This document shows, one piece after another, positions 56,834 through 64,000 of a stretch of 64,000 bases of DNA. The notes beneath the pieces are model-generated. The model saw nothing but the letters and a program-made list of their open reading frames with translations, had not been told where the DNA came from and searched no databases. The position numbers were made by a program, and so were the translations under genes. Source of the stretch: Paucisalibacillus algeriensis (lineage in GTDB: Bacteria; Bacillota; Bacilli; Bacillales; Amphibacillaceae); NCBI RefSeq assembly GCF_000577245.1, contig NZ_CBYO010000001.1, forward strand, positions 124,001 to 188,000, given 5' to 3'. Position 1 is the first letter of the stretch. Every line of letters begins with the position of its first letter.

Positions 56834-58252
56834 TTGACTACAACAAAAAGTGAAACATATATCGCAGAAATTAATGATTTAGATAAGAAGGGTTCAGGGC
56901 GATCCGTTGTTTGGCGTGATATTGGTGAGGTTAACCCCAGGAAATTAAAACTTAACATACCGCAAACGTTACCTGGGGAAAAAGTTCGGGTTACCGTTGG
57001 ACAACCTGAGAAAAAGAGAACAAGAGTCATGCCAGAAGAAATAGTGGAAGCTCATTCAGAACGAGTAGAAGCCCCTTGTCCACATTTTGAACGATGTGGT
57101 GGTTGTGTATGGCAACACTGGAAATATACGGGACAGCTAAACCAAAAAACGGACCATGTAAAGAAGGTCTTGGAAGAGCAGGGCTTTGATTCCAATCTAG
57201 TACATGACACTATTGGAATGGACAACCCATGGCATTACCGTAATAAGATGGAATTTACCTTTGCCAAGGATGGTTCTTTAGGGCTTCATGAGCTTGGAAA
57301 CTGGAGAAAGGTCATTTCTTTAGAGACATGCTTAATTGCTGGTAAGGAAATGGTAGAAGCTACTATGGAGGTCGCAGATTGGGCGGAGGATCATGAATTA
57401 TCAGGGTATGATAAAGACACCCATGAGGGACTTCTTCGTCACTTAATGGTTCGACAGTCATTTGCTACTGGAGAAGTTATGCTAGGTTTATTTGCAACAG
57501 AATCTCCATATGGTGAACTTAAAGCTGCAGCAAAAGATTTAGAAGAAAGAATTACAGAGAAATTCCCTGAAGTAAAGAGCTTAATGTGGTTTAAAAATAC
57601 CGATTGGGCTGACCGTACACAAGCGGAAGAAACTCACACACTAGCAGGACGCGACTTCATTTATGATGAAATGTTAGGTTACCGTTATCGTATTTGGTTC
57701 GACACGTTCTTCCAAACAAACCCTACTCAAGCGCAAAAGTTAGTTGAGTTGGCACTGGAAATGGGCAAACCTAAAGAAACTGAGAAAATGATTGACTTGT
57801 TCTGTGGTGTTGGCACATTCTCCCTACCATTTGCAAGCAGAGTTGGTAAGTTAGCAGGTATTGAGATTGTGGAAACTTCCATCGAATCTGCAAAGCGAAA
57901 TGCGAAGGATAATGGAATTGAAAATACGTATTTCTTAGCAAAAGATGCACGAAGAGGAATTGATGAAGTATTAGAGAGCTTTGGAATTCCGGAGTTATTG
58001 TTACTTGACCCACCTCGTTCTGGTGCTGGTGGTAAAGTGATGCGTCGTATTGGACGTGCTCAACCGGAACGTGTAGTTTATGTTTCTTGTAATCCGGATA
58101 CCTTTGCTGTAGATATTAAGGAGCTTGAGGCATTTGGATATGAACTTGTTGAAGTTCAGCCGGTGGATCTTTTTCCGCATACGATGCATGTGGAGTGTGT
58201 GGCATTGTTAGTTTTAAGTAATGATTTAGAAGACTTAAATGGTGAAATGTAA
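56834..58252 (+). CDS. 23S rRNA (uracil-C5)-methyltransferase paralogue (RlmD/RumA family, YfjO-like)
   Basis: A protein of 472 residues. TRAM domain (about 5-75), iron-sulfur cysteines in APCPHFERCGGCVWQHW, SAM domain with DLFCGVGTFSLPFA, LLDPPRSGAGGKV and YVSCNPDTFAVD with the catalytic Cys. The family methylates uracil C5 in 23S rRNA or tRNA; the exact target is uncertain because RlmCD is also present. TTG start after GAGAGGAGG. A degenerate copy of its last ~110 bases is at 61199-61309. Confidence 0.88.
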   Translation: MTTTKSETYIAEINDLDKKGSGRSVVWRDIGEVNPRKLKLNIPQTLPGEKVRVTVGQPEKKRTRVMPEEIVEAHSERVEAPCPHFERCGGCVWQHWKYTGQLNQKTDHVKKVLEEQGFDSNLVHDTIGMDNPWHYRNKMEFTFAKDGSLGLHELGNWRKVISLETCLIAGKEMVEATMEVADWAEDHELSGYDKDTHEGLLRHLMVRQSFATGEVMLGLFATESPYGELKAAAKDLEERITEKFPEVKSLMWFKNTDWADRTQAEETHTLAGRDFIYDEMLGYRYRIWFDTFFQTNPTQAQKLVELALEMGKPKETEKMIDLFCGVGTFSLPFASRVGKLAGIEIVETSIESAKRNAKDNGIENTYFLAKDARRGIDEVLESFGIPELLLLDPPRSGAGGKVMRRIGRAQPERVVYVSCNPDTFAVDIKELEAFGYELVEVQPVDLFPHTMHVECVALLVLSNDLEDLNGEM

Positions 58253-58280
58253 GAATTCTTTGATATGGAAATTTTAATAG

Positions 58281-58346
58281 AGCGCTTGAAAAACCTATGG
58301 ATGGATCGGAAACCTATTCTACCATACGTCTTTCGGGCGCTTTTTA
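58281..58346 (+). terminator. Terminator after the RlmD paralogue
   Basis: AGCGCTTGAAA (58281-58291) pairs with TTTCGGGCGCT (58331-58341) through an 11-base stem with G-T pairs, followed by TTTTAG. The loop is long (about 40 bases). Confidence 0.65.
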
Positions 58347-58436
58347 GTAATAATCTTTATAAGTCGAAAAGAGGATGATTACTATATTTTAAAATGGAGA
58401 GATAAACCTCGACCTAAATTTGAGTAATTTTCCATG

Positions 58437-58466
58437 TTGACAGTGTATAGAAGTTATCAATAGAAT
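58437..58466 (+). promoter_or_regulatory. Sigma-A promoter of the NTF2-like gene
   Basis: TTGACA (58437-58442), 18-base spacer, TAGAAT (58461-58466), about 75 bases before the start codon. Confidence 0.7.
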
Positions 58467-58544
58467 AGTCATTATGATGTTATTTTTATCATTTAGGGCT
58501 ATTAGACTATTAGACTATAAATTACACAACAAGGAGAGGCTCAA

Positions 58545-58865
58545 ATGATTTTAGAAGACTATATTGCATTAATGAATAAGAGTGATTTTGTAGGTATTTC
58601 CAACCTATTCACGGAAGACTGTCATTTTAATGATGGTGGAGCAAGAACGATAAATGTAGATGATTTAGTAGTTGATGGAAGAGAAGCAGTGAAAAAAGCA
58701 TTTGAATCTGTGTGGGAAAATAATAAAGTTCGTGCTGAAATTGTTAAAGTAAATAATAATTCAATTGAATATAATGTCTATCTTGGTGATGTTAAATTAG
58801 AATGTGTTGGCTGTGCGACTCTTAAAGATGGATTAATTCATGAGTACATAGTAAGACCTAGATAA
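58545..58865 (+). CDS. SnoaL/NTF2-like small protein
   Basis: A protein of 106 residues with the cone-shaped NTF2 fold pattern: EDYIALMNKSDFVGISNLFT, then DGREAVKKAFESVWENN and alternating beta strands. Family members are ketosteroid isomerase-like enzymes or ligand-binding proteins. No catalytic assignment is possible. GGAGAGG precedes the ATG. Confidence 0.75.
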   Translation: MILEDYIALMNKSDFVGISNLFTEDCHFNDGGARTINVDDLVVDGREAVKKAFESVWENNKVRAEIVKVNNNSIEYNVYLGDVKLECVGCATLKDGLIHEYIVRPR

Positions 58866-59104
58866 TAGTTTAAATGATTATTGAAATAGATATAGAGATT
58901 AATCATTAATTACGGTTTGGATTCTTAGCTCTATCGTAATTGGTAAGGATTTAGTTATCACAGAACCTTACTTTACAGGGAGCTATTTTATTTTGGTTTT
59001 TATATAGGCCTTAATACCTGTGCTATATGTCCTATAATGATAAAAGTAAACATCATCACATTACCAGTTACAACGAGGGAATACTATAAAGGTAGGGTAT
59101 CTAG

Positions 59105-61126
59105 ATGTTTAAGAAATTAAGTTTTAATCGTAGTAATCTAACAGGCATTAAATTTAAACTAATACTTTCCTTCTCCATATTATTATTACTTTCATCCATT
59201 AGCATCGGTGTAGTTGCTATTAATGTTTCTAGTGATATTGTAGTAAAAGAGGCAAGAAATACAGTGCTTTCTGTTGCTGCTGAAGAAGCGAAACTAGTAA
59301 CAGCAAGATTAGAATCCCATAAAGAAACGATAGAGTCAATATCATCCTTGAATCAAATTAAAAGTATGAATTGGGATGAGCAAAAAGCTCTTATAGAAGA
59401 TATATTGAAAAATTCATCGTTTACAGATATAGGAATCATGCAAATGGATGGGACCGTTACTTATTCTAAAGGTAATACAGTGAAATATGATTCAACCCAT
59501 TCAATCAGCGCACCACTAAATGGCGATTCAACAGGCGTCTACTTTGGGGTTGATTCGAATTCTGAAGAGCTAATATTAATGCAATCGGTTCCTATTAAAG
59601 CAAACGGCAAGGTAGTTGGAGCTATAGTAGGATATCAAGATGGGGCTTACTTAACGGATTTAGTTGCAGATATTGGATATAAAGAAAGTGGCTTTGGTTA
59701 TATGGTAGACGGTAATGGTACTACTATTGCTTACCCAGTACTTGATTATGTATTTATGCAAATGAATCCAATTATAGCAGCGGAAGAGGATGATTCTTTT
59801 TCTAGTTTAGCATCTATGGTAGAAAAAGCTATAACGGAGAAGAGCGGAACAACGGATTATACCTATGATGGAATTAATTACATAGCTGGTTATGCACCAA
59901 TTAAAGGAACAGAATGGTCATACATCCTTCTAGCTGTTGAGGACGAGGTATTAGAGGCTATTCCAAGACTACAGAAAACTATTTTATTAATTTCAATAGT
60001 TATTATTATACTTTGTATTGTTCTTACATACCTGATTGGTAGATCAATAGTGAATCCAATCGTAGAGATTATTAAGCATTCTAAGAGAATTACAGCATTA
60101 GATTTAACAAAAGATATGGATCAAAAACACCTTAAGAAAAAGGATGAAGTGGGCGATTTAGCAAATTCACTTCAAGGACTAACAAAAGCGCTTAGAGATA
60201 TCGTAAATAATATTAGTGATTCTTCCAAGCAGTTAGCAGTTTCTTCAAAAGAACTAACTGCCACTTCACAGCAATCCTCCGCAGTTTCCCAAGAGGTTTC
60301 TATAGCAGTACAAGAGATTTCTGAAGGAGCTAATGAGCAAGCTAGAAATACAGAGGAAGGTCATTCTAAAGCTAGCATGTTAGAAAAAACAATTCAGACT
60401 GTTGATGATTATATAAAAGAAGTGAATGACTCTTCTGAACAAGTAAGAAGTGTTGTGGAAGAAGGTATTGTAGAAATTGATACCTTAAGCAAGATTACAG
60501 AGGAAAGCACCTCGAACATGGAAGAGATTTATGAGGTAGTTAATAGGGCAAACGATAGTTCTAGAAAGATTAGTGAGGCAAGTAGTCTGATCGAATCAAT
60601 TGCTTCGCAAACAAGTTTATTATCCTTAAACGCTTCAATCGAAGCTGCTCGTGCTGGAGAAGCTGGTAGAGGATTTGCGGTGGTTGCTGAGGAAATCAGA
60701 AAATTATCTGAGCAAACTTCCAATTCGACAAAAGTTATTGATGAGATTGTTAGTGAATTACAACATAACACCAATAATTCCGTGCAAACGATGAATCGAG
60801 CTGTTGAGATTTCTAAAGAACAGGCAAACAGTGTTAAAAGCAACAGAGAAAAATATCAAACAATCGAGGTTGCTATGAAGAAAGCAATTGAATTAGTTCA
60901 TAATCTAAGTGTATCTGGGAAAGAAATGAATCAAATGAGGGAAGAGATTCTTGAGGTATTAAGATCACTTTCTGCAATTGCTGAAGAAAATGCTGCTTCC
61001 ACTGAGCAAGCATCTGCATCTATAGAAGAACAAACTGCATCTGTTGAGGAGGTTGCTGGTGCGAGTGTGAAGTTATCAGAGCTAGCCAGCCAACTAGAAG
61101 AAGTTGTTAGGAAGTTTAAATTGTAA
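59105..61126 (+). CDS. Methyl-accepting chemotaxis protein
   Basis: A chemoreceptor of 673 residues. First membrane helix about 18-40, extracellular dCache-type sensor (about 41-290, with [14 protein letters not shown] and [14 protein letters not shown]), second helix about 296-317, HAMP domain ([17 protein letters not shown]...) and the long signalling coiled coil. The tip is [19 protein letters not shown]; adaptation-type Glu/Gln sites flank it. It signals to CheA/CheW; the ligand is unknown, though dCache domains often bind amino acids. Confidence 0.95.
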   Translation: MFKKLSFNRSNLTGIKFKLILSFSILLLLSSISIGVVAINVSSDIVVKEARNTVLSVAAEEAKLVTARLESHKETIESISSLNQIKSMNWDEQKALIEDILKNSSFTDIGIMQMDGTVTYSKGNTVKYDSTHSISAPLNGDSTGVYFGVDSNSEELILMQSVPIKANGKVVGAIVGYQDGAYLTDLVADIGYKESGFGYMVDGNGTTIAYPVLDYVFMQMNPIIAAEEDDSFSSLASMVEKAITEKSGTTDYTYDGINYIAGYAPIKGTEWSYILLAVEDEVLEAIPRLQKTILLISIVIIILCIVLTYLIGRSIVNPIVEIIKHSKRITALDLTKDMDQKHLKKKDEVGDLANSLQGLTKALRDIVNNISDSSKQLAVSSKELTATSQQSSAVSQEVSIAVQEISEGANEQARNTEEGHSKASMLEKTIQTVDDYIKEVNDSSEQVRSVVEEGIVEIDTLSKITEESTSNMEEIYEVVNRANDSSRKISEASSLIESIASQTSLLSLNASIEAARAGEAGRGFAVVAEEIRKLSEQTSNSTKVIDEIVSELQHNTNNSVQTMNRAVEISKEQANSVKSNREKYQTIEVAMKKAIELVHNLSVSGKEMNQMREEILEVLRSLSAIAEENAASTEQASASIEEQTASVEEVAGASVKLSELASQLEEVVRKFKL

Positions 61127-61198
61127 ATTCTCATTTTCAGGAATAACTCCACGAACAGTTAGGATTCTCCTTTGGACTACGGGGTCTGCCCCCCTTTA

Positions 61199-61309
61199 CA
61201 GGAGCCTAAGACTTTTTGGGGGGATAGGCTTGTTGAGGTTCAGTAAGTTGATCTATTTCCGCATACGATGCATTTGGATTGTTGTACAGTATTTGTTAGA
61301 AAAAATTAA
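61199..61309 (+). pseudogene. Relic of the 3' end of an RlmD-type methyltransferase gene
   Basis: From about 61199 the sequence aligns with the end of the gene at 56834 (region 58119-58210). The frame reads VEVQ, stop, then VDLFPHTMHLDCCTVFVRKN and TAA at 61307-61309; the intact gene ends VEVQPVDLFPHTMHVECVAL. A stop codon replaces Pro, and upstream similarity carries small insertions. It has no start and is non-functional as a gene. Confidence 0.7.
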
Positions 61310-61330
61310 TAGATGTACCGTGTCGTGTGT

Positions 61331-61357
61331 AAGCCTTCCTAATCAGGAAGGCTTTTT
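61331..61357 (+). terminator. Terminator
   Basis: AAGCCTTCCT (61331-61340) pairs perfectly with AGGAAGGCTT (61345-61354), followed by TTT. It follows the methyltransferase relic and the chemoreceptor gene. Confidence 0.9.
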
Positions 61358-61491
61358 CATGTATTAAGATATGTTCATCATATATATACCTATACAAGCT
61401 TAGAAAAATGACGAATGAAGATAAAATACCTTATAACAGGCTTTGGGGGACCGATAGACAATTTCAAGGTAATAGCAATGGAATAGTTCTT

Positions 61492-61522
61492 TGCATACAA
61501 AAGGTAAAAAAGAACCAAACTA
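61492..61522 (+). promoter_or_regulatory. Probable sigma-G promoter of tlp
   Basis: TGCATA (61492-61497) and CAAACTA (61516-61522) with an 18-base spacer approximate the forespore sigma-G consensus (TGMATA, CATWMTA). It is 33 bases before tlp, fitting a spore-specific gene. Confidence 0.6.
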
Positions 61523-61554
61523 AAATAAAGTTTAGAAATAGTTGGAGGTTCATA

Positions 61555-61797
61555 ATGTCAAATCATAAACAACCAAAGCCCGATAATAGAAATAATAACG
61601 TGGAACGTTTACATGACATGATAGAAAATACGCAGGCAAAATTAAAGGATGCTGAAACTAGTTTAGAATTTGCAAATCCAGAGGAACAAGAAATTATAAA
61701 ACAAAAGAATGAGCGACGAAAACAATCGATCGTTGCTATGGAGAAAGAAATGAAAGATGAAATGGCTGCACGGAAAAAAGATGAAATAAAGGACTGA
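61555..61797 (+). CDS. tlp: Small acid-soluble spore protein Tlp
   Basis: A protein of 80 residues beginning MSNHKQPKPDNRNNNVERLH, with the Tlp pattern of an Asn/Asp-rich start followed by a charged helical coil (DMIENTQAKLKDAETSLEFA, EEQEIIKQKNERRKQSIVAM). It is made in the forespore and packed in the spore core. ATG 61555 follows TTGGAGG; an upstream in-frame start (61408) would precede the sigma-G promoter. Confidence 0.92.
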   Translation: MSNHKQPKPDNRNNNVERLHDMIENTQAKLKDAETSLEFANPEEQEIIKQKNERRKQSIVAMEKEMKDEMAARKKDEIKD

Positions 61798-61830
61798 GAC
61801 TTAGGGGAGCTTGTCTTAGTCCTTTGTCTG
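61789..61830 (+). terminator. Terminator of tlp
   Basis: AAGGACTGAGAC (61789-61800) pairs with GTCTTAGTCCTT (61813-61824), overlapping the tlp stop codon; TGTCTG follows. Confidence 0.75.
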
Positions 61831-61943
61831 TTATAGACGTGATAATAATAAAAACAGCCAAAAGTTTTACCGAACTAGATGGTGTGTCCTACTAATTCTT
61901 ATGGTATATTTGTATAAAATTGGTACATAAAAGAGGTGTTACG

Positions 61944-63296
61944 ATGCAGTTAACGATTCATGCAACAGGCAGTAATGTTGAGGTAATCTCCTATTTACTT
62001 GCTAAAAACCCTAATAATCTATATGAACGAAGCAATAACGGTCACTTAGTTAGAATGTTTTATAATAAGTTTACAAGTGAAGAAGTAGAAGTGACATTCT
62101 TTGTAACACCTGACCCAATCAACCTTTCAAGAAATAGCTCGGAAAACTATGATATTACTTCTTACATAAATGATAGAGAATTTGTAGTAAGTAGCATTTT
62201 TTGCTCCTTCTTAAGGTCTGCTCTTGGTACTGCTCTGAACGGAAAGCCAAAGGAAGAATATGCATCATGGGTAAATCATGCCTTCAATTTTCAATTTAGT
62301 TTTGGTCCATTGACATCGGACTTATCGGATAAACAAATTATAGATTTGTTTGCACCTTTGGGATATGAAGTGGAAATTACTTATGGCAAGGTAGATTACC
62401 AAGTTAATATAAAAAGTAAGAGTACTGCTAGATTTGTTACGTTAAAGGGATTAACCACTCTACAGAATGGAATAAGACAAATCTTTATGTTAATTCCAGT
62501 ATTGGATAATTATAAGCATTACTATATCGATGAAAAAGAAATTGAAAAGATTGAAAGATATGGTGAGGGGTGGATGGATACTCATCCACAAAGGGAGTTT
62601 ATCTTACGTCGGGCACTTCGTTTTAAAGAATTATTAGATTCGGTGGAAATGGATGCTAAAAGCAAATCTGAAGGAAAAGCGGCGGAGAAAAGAGTACGGT
62701 TGAATGATCTCAGGTATGAGAAAATCATTGATTACATCAAGAATCTTACTAATAGAGAGAGTATTGTTGACTTTGGCTCTGGAGAAGGCAAGCTTTCCGT
62801 ACGTTTAGGTTTTGTGAAAGGGGTAAAAGAAATATTAGCAGTAGAGCCTTCAGAGGTTGCTGCTTTGAAAGCATTAAAACGTTTTGAAGAATTAAGGGGT
62901 AAGGAGAACTTTCTCCAACCAACCCCTGTAATGGGTTCTCTTTTTTATTTTGATGAGAGACTGAAGTCCAAAGACGTGATAGTGTTATGTGAAGTCATTG
63001 AACATATTGATGAATATCGATTACCTAAGATTATGGGCACCATTTTAAGGGAGTACAAACCTAAGACGTTAATCATTACTACACCGAACCAGGAATATAA
63101 TCAAGTTTATGATATGGGGAAAGAATACAGGCACAGCGATCACCGGTTTGAGTGGACAAGAGTGGAATTTCAGGAATGGTGCAATTCACATAACCCAGGT
63201 AGTTATGAATTAACATTCGAGGGTATTGGGGAAGAACATCCAACATTCGGATATCCGACCCAAATGGGTATGTTCACGAGAAAGGAGAATCAATGA
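61944..63296 (+). CDS. hen1: RNA 3'-terminal 2'-O-methyltransferase Hen1
   Basis: A protein of 450 residues. The N-terminal half (about 1-230) is the bacterial Hen1 N-domain that contacts Pnkp; MQLTIHATGSNVEVISYLL is its typical start. The C-terminal methyltransferase has VDFGSGEGKLSVRL (SAM loop), LCEVIEHIDEYR and HSDHRFEWTR, the Glu/His residues that hold the catalytic metal in Hen1. With Pnkp it 2'-O-methylates the 3' end of ribotoxin-cleaved RNA before ligation, preventing recleavage. AGAGGTG precedes ATG 61944. Its stop overlaps the pnkp start. Confidence 0.93.
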   Translation: MQLTIHATGSNVEVISYLLAKNPNNLYERSNNGHLVRMFYNKFTSEEVEVTFFVTPDPINLSRNSSENYDITSYINDREFVVSSIFCSFLRSALGTALNGKPKEEYASWVNHAFNFQFSFGPLTSDLSDKQIIDLFAPLGYEVEITYGKVDYQVNIKSKSTARFVTLKGLTTLQNGIRQIFMLIPVLDNYKHYYIDEKEIEKIERYGEGWMDTHPQREFILRRALRFKELLDSVEMDAKSKSEGKAAEKRVRLNDLRYEKIIDYIKNLTNRESIVDFGSGEGKLSVRLGFVKGVKEILAVEPSEVAALKALKRFEELRGKENFLQPTPVMGSLFYFDERLKSKDVIVLCEVIEHIDEYRLPKIMGTILREYKPKTLIITTPNQEYNQVYDMGKEYRHSDHRFEWTRVEFQEWCNSHNPGSYELTFEGIGEEHPTFGYPTQMGMFTRKENQ

Positions 63297-64000
63297 TGGA
63301 AATCAGATTACCATATTCCGGAATCGTATTACTCGTAGGACCTTCAAATAGTGGTAAATCTACTTTCTTACAGAACTTAATAGATACCAAGCAGATCCTT
63401 TCTTCCGAGGTTGTTAGTTCAGATGATTTTCGGGTACTTGTAAGTAATATAGAATTTATGGATTGGAAGAATCGACCAAAGGATGAGGCAGATGGAATTA
63501 TTGATCAGTATCAAGTTATTTCAAAGGAAGCCTTTTCCTTGATGGACTCTCTTATTGAAAAAAGATGTTTGTTAAACAAGATGACCTTTGTGGACGCAAC
63601 CCATTTACACAGTGATGATCGTAAACGATATATCCAGATAGCTAGGAAATGCCATGTTCCAATTATGGCACTTGTTTTTGATATCGATCAGAATACGTTA
63701 CTTGCTAGAGATGATATACGGGAAAATCCCCGTGGAAAGCGAAGGATTAAACAACAATACCAAACATTTAAAAGGGAGAAGCGATTTATCAAAAAGGAAG
63801 GCTATATCGCTTCTTACTTTCTCTCTGACATGGAGGACATTACATTAATCAGAAAAAGTAATAACCCTATCGAAATCAATATTGATAATGGTGTAGATAT
63901 CATCGGTGATATTCATGGGTGCTATGATGAGATGATTTTACTCTTAGAAAAACTAGGATATGAGAAAAATAGAGAGAATTACTATATTCACCCTGATGGC
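63296..64000 (+). CDS. pnkp: Polynucleotide kinase-phosphatase Pnkp (N-terminal part; runs off the window)
   Basis: 235 codons are visible. The kinase domain has Walker A GPSNSGKST (15-23) and VDATHLHSDDRKR; a metallophosphoesterase domain begins at about 202 with IIGDIHGCYDEM. A ligase-like adenylyltransferase domain should follow beyond the window; bacterial Pnkp is about 850 residues. It heals 5'-OH and 2',3'-cyclic phosphate ends of cut RNA. ATG 63293 is an alternative start one codon earlier; AAAGGAGA favours 63296. Coupled to hen1 by overlap. Confidence 0.93.
   Translation, partial: MEIRLPYSGIVLLVGPSNSGKSTFLQNLIDTKQILSSEVVSSDDFRVLVSNIEFMDWKNRPKDEADGIIDQYQVISKEAFSLMDSLIEKRCLLNKMTFVDATHLHSDDRKRYIQIARKCHVPIMALVFDIDQNTLLARDDIRENPRGKRRIKQQYQTFKREKRFIKKEGYIASYFLSDMEDITLIRKSNNPIEINIDNGVDIIGDIHGCYDEMILLLEKLGYEKNRENYYIHPDG

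Noticed and set aside
61104-61367. Plus-strand open frame of 87 codons after the chemoreceptor
   Set aside because: It runs through the methyltransferase relic in the wrong frame and into a terminator; no ribosome site.
61408-61554. Upstream extension of Tlp
   Set aside because: It precedes the probable sigma-G promoter, and the Tlp family starts at the ATG at 61555.

Overview
The window comes from a low-GC, spore-forming Bacillaceae chromosome. Three things point there: a B. subtilis-like gene order (yebE-purEKBCSQLFMNHD-yerA-yerB-yerC, pcrB-pcrA-ligA-yerH, gatCAB-dgkB-rlmCD), two small acid-soluble spore proteins (an alpha/beta SASP at 37.3 kb and Tlp at 61.5 kb), and Gram-positive style ribosome binding sites with many TTG/GTG starts. 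The exact genus (for example Oceanobacillus, Ornithinibacillus or Virgibacillus relatives) cannot be fixed from the window alone.

Layout. 1-0.9 kb: a partial small heat shock gene (minus strand) and a UPF0316 membrane protein. 0.95-14.1 kb: the twelve-gene purine operon, with PurR boxes, a sigma-A promoter, a guanine riboswitch and an attenuator ahead of purE. 14.3-17.5 kb: yerA, yerB, yerC. 17.5-20.1 kb: a small secreted protein, an rRNA methyltransferase and a GC-rich palindromic repeat. 20.1-26.3 kb: the pcrB-pcrA-ligA-yerH operon. 26.4-28.0 kb: P5C dehydrogenase, which pairs functionally with the proline symporter at 44.2 kb. 28.1-29.8 kb: a predicted RRNPP quorum-sensing pair, an HTH/TPR receptor followed by a 49-codon secreted propeptide. 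30.1-36.2 kb: gatCAB, diacylglycerol kinase, rlmCD. 36.2-44 kb: accessory genes (unknown proteins, SASP, an EamA exporter divergent from an SgrR-like regulator, a Dus enzyme) among dispersed repeats. 44-46.3 kb: putP and a membrane protein. 46.4-55.3 kb: two regulated accessory operons (GntR-ABC and metallo-hydrolase-TetR), then an Msr-like ABC-F protein behind a macrolide-type leader peptide, then an ABC-2 exporter. 55.4-61.8 kb: a beta-propeller protein, a second RNA uracil methyltransferase, an NTF2-like protein, a chemoreceptor and Tlp. 61.9 kb to the end: Hen1 and the start of Pnkp, the bacterial RNA-repair cassette.

Most notable observations. (1) A 13-residue ORF, MTHAMRLRFPTLN, lies between a consensus promoter and the ABC-F gene. 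It is nearly the ErmDL macrolide-arrest leader and is followed by hairpins and terminators, so this is a strong candidate antibiotic-sensing attenuator. (2) The RRNPP receptor and propeptide pair is encoded with a 19-bp palindrome upstream, and part of that motif recurs upstream of the small secreted protein gene at 17.9 kb, a candidate target. (3) The Hen1-Pnkp RNA-repair operon is present. (4) Several intergenic repeat families occur: two degenerate 21-bp-period tandem arrays (one inside the pur operon between purN and purH), three copies of a hairpin repeat ending in GGGTCTTTT, two bidirectional terminator-like repeats, and a GC-rich palindromic element. (5) Gene relics are visible, including a duplicated 3' end of an rlmD-type gene at 61.2 kb.
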